Below, piece after piece: positions 6,289-13,380 of a stretch of DNA of 40,675 bases. The DNA comes from Nesterenkonia haasae. GTDB taxonomy: Bacteria > Actinomycetota > Actinomycetes > Actinomycetales > Micrococcaceae. The stretch's first letter is position 1; each line of letters begins with the position of its first letter. A program made the position numbers and the translations under genes. Location: NCBI RefSeq assembly GCF_010119385.1, contig NZ_VFIE01000029.1, forward strand, positions 1 through 40,675, in the 5' to 3' direction. The notes under the pieces were generated by a model that was given only the letters and a program-made list of their open reading frames with translations, was not told where the DNA came from and searched no databases.

Positions 6289-7659
6289 TCATCCCGTACC
6301 GGTCCCGGAACCGGTTTGGGCCGGTTGGGCCGGTTTGTTCTGTGGAGTGTCGAGCTCGGTGCCGGGCTCCACATAATCGGCCATGTAGAAGATCTGACCG
6401 CCACCTTTGCCCTGCCGTTTTTCCTGCCTAATGAGTCCTTGATCCACGCCGCTTTTCACTGCTGCGGAGATGACCTCGTTGTTGCCGTTGACGCTTTGCC
6501 TGATGCCTCTGAGGCTGGTGCCGGGGCTGCTGCGCAGGAAGGCGTGGACGGCTTCTGCAGTGGCGTTGAGTTTCGCGTCCCGGCGCCCTCCCAGCCCGAG
6601 AGTGAGCTTGCCCGTGTCGTGGTCGTAATCCAGGGCGCGTTCGGGTTGCTCGACGTCCCGGCCGTAGGCGCGGAAGAAGCGGGGGCTGTGGAGTTCGTTG
6701 GGAGACTCTCTCGCCAGTGTCCATAGCGCGTCAGGCCATGCAGTGATCGCGCTGTCCCCGCGTGCCCGCTCATTGTTATGCCCGGTGTGTGTGACCACTA
6801 GGGTCTCGTCCGCGCCCATTTCGCGGATGAACTCGTGCCACGCCTGCAGGAACCTCCCAGCCTCGTGGTTCTCATCCATGCCTAGGGCGTCGAGGACAGG
6901 GCGGAGGTTGTCGAGGATGACTACCCGGTGCCCTTCCAGGTGCCGTGCCCATCGGGTGCGGGTTTCGGGTTCCATGATGTTGAACCCGGCTAGTTGTCCT
7001 CGCAGGCTTACCGGGGTGATCTCGTCGGGGTGGTGGATTTTCTGGCGCTGGAGCCACCTGCTGATACGGGCCGGGTTCATTTCGGTGTCGATCAGCAGCA
7101 CGCCCCCGCCGGGCTCATCCACGCCGTACCGGTCGAGGAAGGGTGCCCCGTCTACTAGTGAGCGCAGTAGGTTCGCCATCATCGTGGTCTTGCCTGCTTT
7201 GGCGGGGGCGGCCAGCAGCACGGTCCCGCCGGTGGGCCATAGGTCGTCTATGAGCCATGTTTCGGCGGTGCCCGCGTGTGCTTCGATGAACTCGGGTAGG
7301 GATTGCCGGTCTGGTAGGGGATGCTCGGCGGCTCGCTCAGCTGCTAGGGCATCACGCGCCTCTTTGCGGCGTCGCTGTGAGGCTATTTCCTCGTTGAGCC
7401 GCGCCTGCTCTATCCGCCGTTGCATACTCTCACTGCTGATTAGTAGGTCTTTGGCCTCGATTTCGATACCAGCGTGTTTGAGGAGGGTGGACACCAGCGC
7501 TAGTTCGTCGAGGTTGTCCCGGTAGGTCTCGGGCAGGGATGGGTTTCCGCTTCTCCTGCGATGGACATCTAGGGCGTCCCGGCGCTCTTTGTGGTAGAGG
7601 CCGAAGTACTCGTCAGGCAGAAGCTTCGCCAGCTTTTCGGCGTCATAGGCGGTGCTCAC
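6289..7659 (-). CDS. RepA-like AAA ATPase (AAA_25 family) with C-terminal winged helix
   Basis: A 456-residue protein. Residues 1-130 are charged and helical. Walker A is APAKAGKTT at 151-159 and Walker B is VLLIDTE at 187-193. A second acidic strand (VVILDNLRP) and a VVTHTGHNNERARG sensor region follow, as in hexameric RepA/KaiC-like helicases of plasmids and mobile elements. Near residue 370 a winged-helix-like domain begins (AFLRSSPGTSLRGIRQSV). It probably unwinds element DNA for replication after excision. The GTG start at 7659 overlaps the upstream stop (GTGA). No primase gene is seen beside it, so priming probably comes from the host or a helper. Confidence 0.82.
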   Translation of the reverse strand: MSTAYDAEKLAKLLPDEYFGLYHKERRDALDVHRRRSGNPSLPETYRDNLDELALVSTLLKHAGIEIEAKDLLISSESMQRRIEQARLNEEIASQRRRKEARDALAAERAAEHPLPDRQSLPEFIEAHAGTAETWLIDDLWPTGGTVLLAAPAKAGKTTMMANLLRSLVDGAPFLDRYGVDEPGGGVLLIDTEMNPARISRWLQRQKIHHPDEITPVSLRGQLAGFNIMEPETRTRWARHLEGHRVVILDNLRPVLDALGMDENHEAGRFLQAWHEFIREMGADETLVVTHTGHNNERARGDSAITAWPDALWTLARESPNELHSPRFFRAYGRDVEQPERALDYDHDTGKLTLGLGGRRDAKLNATAEAVHAFLRSSPGTSLRGIRQSVNGNNEVISAAVKSGVDQGLIRQEKRQGKGGGQIFYMADYVEPGTELDTPQNKPAQPAQTGSGTGTG

Positions 7660-8090
7660 TTTGTGGCCTCCCGTCGTGGCGCTCGGAGTTCGCGGCACCA
7701 TGCGGAGGGGTACCCGGGCACATCAAGGGCTGCTGTGCCGGTGATGTAGTAGCCGGCGCCGGGGTCGATGGTTTCGGCGACCCGCCCGGAGCAGTGGGAG
7801 GCACGGTGTGTTCCCTCCAGCTCAGTGGGGACCGTGTCGGCTGAGCCGTGTACGTGTGTCTTGCGGCAGTGGGGGCACCTGACGACAACTCTTAGGGTGT
7901 GGATGGGGCACCCGTATTCGTCTCTTCGGCTTTGGCGGACCCAATATGTCTTGATGGCTTCGGCATTGGGTGCCGGCAAAGTCTGGGGACGTTCCGGTAG
8001 GCTGGGATTGCAATTTGTACGGGGCTCTACAGGTCCTCGGCGCCCCGGTTTGCTCGCAGCAGCCGGGGAGCTTTCATGTGCAGGTCTCAC
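7656..8090 (-). CDS. Hypothetical protein with short zinc-finger-like CPHC motif
   Basis: A 144-residue protein starts with GTG at 8090, overlapping the stop of the small gene upstream, with AAGGG nearby. Residues 1-45 are Pro/Arg-rich and likely disordered. The middle holds CPHCRKTHVHG followed about 25 residues later by HCSG, giving Cys and His residues that could bind zinc. The C-terminal part (AGYYITGTAALDVPGYPSAW) is compact. Proteins like this often precede replication ATPases in actinobacterial elements, but I cannot name a family. It probably takes part in element replication. Confidence 0.65.
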   Translation of the reverse strand: MRPAHESSPAAASKPGRRGPVEPRTNCNPSLPERPQTLPAPNAEAIKTYWVRQSRRDEYGCPIHTLRVVVRCPHCRKTHVHGSADTVPTELEGTHRASHCSGRVAETIDPGAGYYITGTAALDVPGYPSAWCRELRAPRREATK

Positions 8091-8251
8091 CGGCCCTTCA
8101 CCGCCTTAGCACGGTTCAGGTGGAGAGCGATTGCGTCTAGCTGCTGCTCGGTCAGAGGCGGGGCAGCCTGGACAGCTTTTCTGACGTGATCTTCGAGGCG
8201 GGCGGCTTTGAGGCGCTGCCGGGCCTGAAGTATTCCAGGAGTGACGCTCAT
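8087..8251 (-). CDS. Very small basic helical protein
   Basis: A 54-residue frame starts MSVTPGILQARQRLKAARLE. Its ATG overlaps the stop of the HTH gene (ATGA) and its stop overlaps the next gene's GTG (GTGA). These two tight overlaps make it a credible member of the operon. It is basic and helical with no recognised motif. Confidence 0.62.
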   Translation of the reverse strand: MSVTPGILQARQRLKAARLEDHVRKAVQAAPPLTEQQLDAIALHLNRAKAVKGR

Positions 8252-8448
8252 GCGGCGCTCCGGCGTTCAAAGGCCGTGCGGAGATTCCGAGGATCTATAC
8301 GAACGGTATTGGGGCCGGGCCGGTGGGCGGTAAGGGTGCCGTCTTTGATTCGCCGGTAAATGGTGGCTTGACTGACGTTGTAGAGGTCTGCCGCTTCTGC
8401 CATAGTGAGCATGCGGCGACCCTTGATTGGGTCCGTCGTGGCGCGCAC
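8248..8448 (-). CDS. Excisionase/AlpA-like helix-turn-helix protein
   Basis: A 66-residue protein has MLTMAEAADLYNVSQATIYRR at 13-33 followed by a wing (GTLTAHRPGPNTVRID). This is the helix-turn-helix of the excisionase/MerR-like family. The GTG at 8448 has a good GGAG site 7 bases upstream. It is the first gene of the leftward operon that includes the RepA-like ATPase. Such proteins are recombination directionality factors or activators of excision and replication genes. It is the best candidate here for the factor that lets the serine integrase excise the element, or else for the operon's own regulator. Confidence 0.8.
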   Translation of the reverse strand: MRATTDPIKGRRMLTMAEAADLYNVSQATIYRRIKDGTLTAHRPGPNTVRIDPRNLRTAFERRSAA

Positions 8449-8477
8449 TTTCGTCTCCTAGTCATGGTGTGCGGTCG

Positions 8478-8522
8478 GAGCCCCGGGGGCTTGAATTCTT
8501 GGCGGAATTCCCCTGGGGCTCC
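8478..8522. repeat. Large interrupted inverted repeat upstream of HTH gene
   Basis: GGAGCCCCGGGGG pairs with CCCCTGGGGCTCC (one mismatch). Inside it two GAATTC copies flank TTGGCG, so the hairpin can extend to a 6-base loop. It lies 30 bases upstream of the HTH gene's start, between it and the integrase stop. It could end integrase transcription, be an operator for the HTH protein, or form part of a replication origin. Confidence 0.65.
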
Positions 8523-8602
8523 GTGCTTGCAGCTTCCATATTGCTTGATGCTGCGCACCAGTGTGGGCAAGTGTTGAGCGCTGATTAGGTTGTTCTATTT
8601 CC

Positions 8603-8642
8603 GGGGTTGTCCTCGGTTGTCCGGGGGCGTCCGCGGTCGTCC
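8603..8642. repeat. Four 10-bp iteron-like tandem repeats
   Basis: Four consecutive 10-bp units end in GTCC: GGGGTTGTCC, TCGGTTGTCC, GGGGGCGTCC and GCGGTCGTCC. Their consensus is about NSGGNNGTCC. The 10-bp period places each copy on the same face of the helix. They lie in the 299-base non-coding stretch (8449-8747) between the HTH gene and the integrase. This is where a replication origin or regulator-binding array of the element would be expected. Confidence 0.6.
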
Positions 8643-8747
8643 TTAGATTTTCTTTTGAGTCGTGGGCGTGTCGGCGTAATAATTGCGTCACATGGTCTGT
8701 CGCCTCAGAGTCCGTTGTCTGGAAACTCAGGTCCGCAGTGTTGAAGA

Positions 8748-10172
8748 TTAAGTAGTCGCTCCCGGAAACTTCCACGCCATTTGCACCATCTCGGGCTTGA
8801 AGCGACTGCCCCTCCCGCCCGGCTGAAGTTCGATCGTTAGGAGGTCGCTGATGATGGCTCGACGGCGCGCCACGGGTAGCTCCAGCCATGCTGTGTCTAC
8901 GTCTTCGGAGCCAACTACTTCCAAGACTGGGGTGCTGCTCGATGCCGTCTCTATCGCGCTGTCTATTTCGTCGAGCTGCTGTTTGAGTTTGCCTAGCTGC
9001 AGCCGGGCTTCGGTGGTGTCTAGGAGCCCGTCGCCGTGCAGCGCTGTGATGTCTTTGCGGCGGGCGCGGAGGGTCGCGCGGCGCGTCCTCAGTTCAGATA
9101 CTTCTTCTGAGTTACTGAACAGGCGGGCGGCCTCGGGGCGGGCGAGGAAGCCGGTAACAGTGGCTTCGACGATCTCATCTACCTGGTCCATGCGGCGTTG
9201 AGAGCAGTACCCCCCCTGGCACTTATAGGCCATCCAGTGGCGCTTAGTTTTCTGCCCGGCGGGTGAGGCGTACATCTTTTTTCCGCACTTCCCGCAGCGG
9301 ATTAGTCCGGTCAGCAGGTACTTGACGCCGGTGTCTTCTGGGCTGGTCTTCCGGTTCGGGTTGTTGAGGATCTGCTCCAGTTCCTGCTGTGTTTCCGGGC
9401 GGAGGATAGGCTGCCAGTTGCCGGGGCCGAGGTCGACGGGTTCCGCACGATTTCCGTCCCTGGTCTCCGCATAGGTCCGCCGTCCTATGTAGCGGGGATT
9501 TTTCATAAGACGTCGGACCGAGGTCACGGACCAGTCCCCGCCCTCGCCGGCTGTGGTCTTGAGTCCGCGCTCGTTCCAGTCCCGGCAAACGCTGGCGACA
9601 CTCCGACCCTCGATGATCCACTGCGCCCCACGCCGGATCGCTGAAGCTTCCTCCTCGACCACGTGGACGTTCCCGTCTTGATCGAAGTCGTACCCGAAGG
9701 GGCGGCGCACCCAGAAGGCCTCTCCGCTCTCGGCGCGTTCACGGTTCGCCGCCCGCTGCCGATTCGCTTTGTGTTCGACTTCCATTTGGGCAATAGCCGT
9801 GATGATGGAGGCTACGGCGACGCCTGTGGGGTCTCCGAGGTCCATGCTGGGACCGTTGACGCAGGCGACGTTCAGGCGGTGGGGTTTACCGGCTTCTATG
9901 AGTCGGACGAGGTCTCGGAAGTTCCGCATGATGCGGTCTAGGTGCCATGCGAGCACTGTAGATATTCGCCCGGCCTCGACGTCTTGGAGCAGTTTTTCGA
10001 ACTCTGGGCGTGCACCCCTGGTCGCTGATCTGTCGTTGTCTTTGTAGACGCGGGGCTGGTCGAGCTGTTTGGCGTTGGCGAGTTCCCGGGCGGCTTTCTC
10101 TTGCCGGGCCACGCCGGCGGCTTCTCCAGTGCGGTCATAGCTGATGCGTAGGTATATGGCGGTGCGGCTCAT
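8748..10172 (-). CDS. int: Large serine recombinase (site-specific integrase)
   Basis: A 474-residue protein from MSRTAIYLRIS at 10172. The resolvase-type catalytic domain has Arg9 and nucleophile Ser11 in YLRISYDRTG, and LAWHLDRIMR further on. The recombinase domain includes RRPFGYDFDQDG and NPRYIGRRTY. A zinc ribbon (CGKCGKKMY ... CQGGYC) and a coiled-coil segment (residues ~355-405) complete the order expected for phage-type serine integrases of 450-600 residues. It catalyses attP x attB integration through a 2-bp core. It starts 37 bases from the attR junction, and its target is tadC rather than a tRNA gene. In-frame starts upstream (TTG at 10211 lies across attR) are less likely. Confidence 0.93.
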   Translation of the reverse strand: MSRTAIYLRISYDRTGEAAGVARQEKAARELANAKQLDQPRVYKDNDRSATRGARPEFEKLLQDVEAGRISTVLAWHLDRIMRNFRDLVRLIEAGKPHRLNVACVNGPSMDLGDPTGVAVASIITAIAQMEVEHKANRQRAANRERAESGEAFWVRRPFGYDFDQDGNVHVVEEEASAIRRGAQWIIEGRSVASVCRDWNERGLKTTAGEGGDWSVTSVRRLMKNPRYIGRRTYAETRDGNRAEPVDLGPGNWQPILRPETQQELEQILNNPNRKTSPEDTGVKYLLTGLIRCGKCGKKMYASPAGQKTKRHWMAYKCQGGYCSQRRMDQVDEIVEATVTGFLARPEAARLFSNSEEVSELRTRRATLRARRKDITALHGDGLLDTTEARLQLGKLKQQLDEIDSAIETASSSTPVLEVVGSEDVDTAWLELPVARRRAIISDLLTIELQPGGRGSRFKPEMVQMAWKFPGATT

Positions 10173-11073
10173 ATTTCCGACCATACCGAGAGGATTCCGT
10201 AAGTTGCACAATTGGCGCGAGCATGGCGACCTCTTTGCGGCCTGCCTCTTCCATCAATTCGCGTTTGGAATGGTCTCTGACATCTGCTGCCTGGGCGCGC
10301 ATCACTTCTGCGAGCGGGGTGCCCCGCTCAACTGCGACGACGACGCCGTGCAGAAACCTGGCGATTGCGGGTGCTTCGATCTCCGTGCTCAGTGTGCGCA
10401 CAGCTGAGACGAATGGTGTACCGGCTTTTGTTCGGCGCATCAGTTCTTTCAATTCTCCAGCGAGTTCGCCGCGGCAGCTGGTGCTGATCCGTTGGAAAGC
10501 TCCTGGAGCGGATTCCCCAGCGCTGACGGAGAGGGCCAGAAGTTCAGCGACTGTCGGGAACTCCGCTATCATCCGGCGGCGGCGCGACCGGATACGGGTG
10601 TTGAGTTGAAGGTCTCGCCCAACAACCCCCAGGCCCGCCCCGGCAAGGACAAGGAACACCGCAGCGACCGGGTGGAATCGGTCAGCAACCAGAGCCAACC
10701 CGTTGATGAGGACCCCCGCAGTCACTCCTATTACCGCATATCCCAGCTGTTGCGTCCGGTACTCTGCAGGGCTCCACGTAAGGTTGGCGTGCCGGAGCCG
10801 TTTGCTGAGCACTTCGGAGCTCGAGGCAAGCCCCAGACGACGCAAGCTCTCAGCTAAGCGCTGCGCAGCCGGAGCGAAGATTCTTGCAGCTGAAGTGAGG
10901 GGCGTTCGGCTGTGAACCGTCGACTCCGCCTCAGGGGCAACTGATCTCACATAGGGCGCGACGCGCTCGGCGAAGCGAGGACGGTTCATCGCGGGAAGGC
11001 CCGCGATCAGAATCAGCGCGCCAGCACCCAAAGTGAGACCTACCAAGCCTGGCCACAGGATCATTTCAGTCAC
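10135..11073 (-). pseudogene. tadC: tadC 5' part, truncated by the element
   Basis: A GTG at 11073 (ATG at 11064 is an alternative) overlaps the tadB stop (GTGA). The first 288 codons are a TadC/T2SSF inner-membrane pilus protein, with MILWPGLVGL and two further N-terminal hydrophobic segments, then RMIAEFPTVAELLALSVSAG and LMRRTKAGTPF. The normal frame ends at 10209 in RKEVAMLAPIV. Beyond it, 24 codons of element sequence (QLTESSRYGRK to a stop at 10135) replace the last membrane helix. This tail overlaps the integrase start. Loss of the final helix probably makes TadC non-functional, so the Tad pilus may be off while the element is integrated. Confidence 0.9.
10208..10209. other. attR crossover point (inferred)
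   Basis: The AC here (GT on the minus strand) is the counterpart of 1749-1750. Sequence to the right is tadC coding DNA and sequence to the left belongs to the element. Joining 10210 onward to 1750 and below recreates an open tadC. In the excised circle, element bases to 10207 would join 1751 onward through AC, giving attP. Confidence 0.72.
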
Positions 11074-11948
11074 ACCAACACCCGCTCTTCCGGTGGGAGC
11101 GCACCAATGCGCAACATAAGGCGGTAACAGATGAGCGAGACAGCGAGACCAACGCCGAGCACCGCCATGCCGGTCATGCTGTGATACGCCTCTGCGGCTT
11201 CGGGGCGGGAGGAGAGGAGAAGCACAACGATCCACGGAGCAGCGACTGCCAGTTTGGCGCCGTTGACAGTCCAACTCTGCCTAGCCTCAAGCTCACTCCG
11301 CGTTCGCGCATTCTCTCTGAGCACGTCGGCCAACGTGTCGAGCAGTCGGCCAAGATCCGTGCCACCCAGTTCTCGCGTCATACGCAGGGCCAGAACAATG
11401 CGATCGCCCACAGGGTCAGCGAGTCTCATTTTCAACCGGTCCAAGGACTGTCCCATCGAGACCCCAGCACGCCAGTCTGCGCCGAATTCGGCGAAGGGTT
11501 CGCGCAGTGGTTCGGGTCCGGTTCTGCCCAACTCGGTGAGGCCCTCCGGCAGAGCAAGACCGGAACGCACCGCAGATCTGAGATGATCCACAACATCGGG
11601 CCACACTTCAGCCAGCTGTTTCCGCCGACGGGTGACCTGCCAGCGCAAGGTTCCCCACGGTGCAAGACCCGCGAACACGGCCAGACAGGCCCCCACTGGC
11701 AGGGCACCGGTCACCATGAATACCACTATGAACGTCAGGACAGCACAGCCGGCGCTGCTGATGAAAACTGCCGATACGGGAAGTCGGTAGTGTCCGGCTT
11801 CGTCAAGTAACCGGCGGATCCGAAGGGCACCCTTCGGCCGAGCCTCTGGTGTTGCGGGGCGCGATGTCGTGGAGCTGAGGACAAGCAGCAGGCCGAGCCC
11901 AAGAATGAGCCCCAGAATGGCAGCCTGCGGAACGTACGGACCCGTCAC
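11070..11948 (-). CDS. tadB: TadB pilus assembly inner-membrane protein
   Basis: A 292-residue T2SSF-domain membrane protein. Hydrophobic segments lie near residues 8-26, 58-80, 82-98, 235-247 and 262-280. The cytoplasmic domain contains WPDVVDHLRSAVRSGLALPEG and ALRMTRELGGTDLGRLLDTLA, the usual TadB signature. TadB and TadC form the platform on which the TadA ATPase drives pilin polymerisation. Its ATG overlaps the tadA stop (ATGA) and its stop overlaps the tadC GTG, so the three genes are translationally coupled. Confidence 0.9.
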   Translation of the reverse strand: MTGPYVPQAAILGLILGLGLLLVLSSTTSRPATPEARPKGALRIRRLLDEAGHYRLPVSAVFISSAGCAVLTFIVVFMVTGALPVGACLAVFAGLAPWGTLRWQVTRRRKQLAEVWPDVVDHLRSAVRSGLALPEGLTELGRTGPEPLREPFAEFGADWRAGVSMGQSLDRLKMRLADPVGDRIVLALRMTRELGGTDLGRLLDTLADVLRENARTRSELEARQSWTVNGAKLAVAAPWIVVLLLSSRPEAAEAYHSMTGMAVLGVGLAVSLICYRLMLRIGALPPEERVLV

Positions 11949-13138
11949 AGCGGTGCACCTGAGAGTTTGCGATGTTCAAAGACTGCTTCACGGCGCTGCA
12001 GTCCCTGCCCATCGTGAAAAAACAGCATGGTGGTTTCGATGGTGCCCGACTCCACCCGGCCCCCGACGGCGAGAATTTCGGACACATACCGATGGCCCTG
12101 TGGTGTACGAACACAATGAATCACCAGATCGAGACACGATGCCACAGTAGGCAGAATGAAGTCGGCGGTGATGTTCTCCCCGGCAAGGAGAGGCAGCGTA
12201 CAGAGTTTGGTGAGTGCGTCATGAGCAGAGTTCGCGTGGACCGTACTCATACCCGGTAGACCACTGTTCATAGCGATTAACATGTCCAGGCTTTCCGCCT
12301 CGCGGACTTCTCCGACCAGGAGGCGGTCCGGGCGCATTCGCAACGCTTCTTTGACGAGTCTGCGGAGTGGAATCTCCCCATGACCCTCCAAATTGGGCTG
12401 ACGGCATTGGAGGCCCACTGTGTCGCGCAGCGGGACGTCAAGTTCAAAGACTTCCTCTACCGTCACCACTCGCTCGCGCGGGCCCACGGCGGATGTGAGC
12501 GCGTTCAGCATGGTCGTCTTTCCAGCTCCGGTCGCGCCGCTGATCAGCAGGTTCAGTCCTCCGGCAACGCAGGTTGAGAGAAACTCGGCGGCCTCCGCAG
12601 TCAATGAGCCCATCTGAACCATGTCGTCTAGGGAGTTAGCCCTGGTGATGAATTTCCTGATGTTGACGGCCCAGGAACTGCGGGTGACATCAGGTATGGC
12701 CACATGGAGTCGTGAGCCGTCAGCGAGCGCGGCATCGACGAACGGCGTGGAAAAGTCGAGTCGGCGCCCTGAAGACTTCAACATGCGTTCGACCAGGTCT
12801 TTGACTCGTGTCTCCGTCAGCGTGATGGATGTCAGCTCCGACCGCCCAGACCTGCTGACAAATACCTGGCCCGGTTGATTCCACCAGATCTCCTCGATCT
12901 CGGGATCGTCGAGGAGGGGTTGGAGCTCACCGAATCCTGCTACGGAGTGAAAGATTCTTGTGGCAGCTACTTTGGGCTCCCCAAGCACTGGCAGTGGCGC
13001 GACCATAGAACGTTTGTCGTAATCCGCCACGGCGGCGTCTACGAGATTCTTAGTCCTGGTGGGATCGTCGCTGGGATCGATTCCGCGCAGGCGAATCGTT
13101 TCCCGAACTTCGTCTTCAACGATGGACATAGCGTCCAC
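11945..13138 (-). CDS. tadA: TadA/CpaF pilus assembly ATPase
   Basis: A 397-residue type II/IV secretion ATPase. Residues 1-60 are the helical N-terminal domain, and Walker A is GATGAGKTT at 201-209. An Asp-box region (VVTVEEVFELDVP), Walker B (LLVGEVREAE) and a His-box HANSAHDALTKL follow. It powers Flp pilus assembly from the cytoplasmic face of the membrane. The GTG at 13138 is chosen because GGAGG lies 7 bases upstream; an ATG three codons later is possible. It is the first gene of the operon. No CpaE/Ssd-like gene precedes it, unlike many actinobacterial tad loci. Confidence 0.93.
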   Translation of the reverse strand: MDAMSIVEDEVRETIRLRGIDPSDDPTRTKNLVDAAVADYDKRSMVAPLPVLGEPKVAATRIFHSVAGFGELQPLLDDPEIEEIWWNQPGQVFVSRSGRSELTSITLTETRVKDLVERMLKSSGRRLDFSTPFVDAALADGSRLHVAIPDVTRSSWAVNIRKFITRANSLDDMVQMGSLTAEAAEFLSTCVAGGLNLLISGATGAGKTTMLNALTSAVGPRERVVTVEEVFELDVPLRDTVGLQCRQPNLEGHGEIPLRRLVKEALRMRPDRLLVGEVREAESLDMLIAMNSGLPGMSTVHANSAHDALTKLCTLPLLAGENITADFILPTVASCLDLVIHCVRTPQGHRYVSEILAVGGRVESGTIETTMLFFHDGQGLQRREAVFEHRKLSGAPL

Positions 13139-13380
13139 GGGCTTTCCTCCACGTGACCGGTCAGTTTCTCACGGTGCAACGCTCCTGAACGGATGCAGCG
13201 TTCACTACCCTAGTTATCCGTCCAGGTTTCGGGAAGCCCCTGTTCACTTCCTGTGGATAAAGCACGAGGGCCGGCAGGTTATCCACAGACTCACTCCTTG
13301 CACACCAAGGAACACTCACCAAGTCTTAGTGTGAATTAGCCGGACCAATTGTTATCAAACAAAACGTCAAGCGAGGGCAC
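13139..13380. promoter_or_regulatory. Divergent intergenic region with paired DnaA-box-like sites
   Basis: This 242-base region separates the leftward tadA from the rightward FHA-FtsK gene and must hold both promoters. It contains TGTGGATAA at 13252-13260 and TTATCCACA at 13279-13287. These are two perfect copies of the TTATCCACA box in inverted orientation, extended to 10-bp arms, with an 18-base spacer. A partial copy (TTATCCG) lies near 13214. They could be DnaA-binding sites or the arms of an operator or hairpin. No -10/-35 pair is convincing by eye. Confidence 0.55.

Larger units (their letters stand above)
1751..10209. mobile_element. Integrated satellite-like element with lone HK97 capsid gene, inserted in tadC
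   Basis: About 8.46 kb lies between the two halves of tadC. At the right end is a large serine recombinase whose start is 37 bases from the junction. Inside are an excisionase-like HTH gene, a RepA-like ATPase, a WhiB-like gene, an HK97 major capsid gene, an Mrr endonuclease and a HEPN-like protein. No terminase, portal, head protease, tail or lysis gene is recognisable, so it is not a complete prophage. Apart from two plus-strand genes at the left end (1812-3034), all genes read leftward. The layout suggests a phage satellite or capsid-carrying genomic island; a decayed prophage remnant is the alternative. Tight gene overlaps and intact frames argue against decay. Confidence 0.88.

Noticed and set aside
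8458-8889. 143-codon minus-strand frame across the end of the integrase gene
   Set aside because: It overlaps the integrase C-terminus in another frame, is Arg/Gln/Pro-rich without a fold pattern, and covers the inverted repeat and iteron-like array. Best explained as a GC-rich chance frame.
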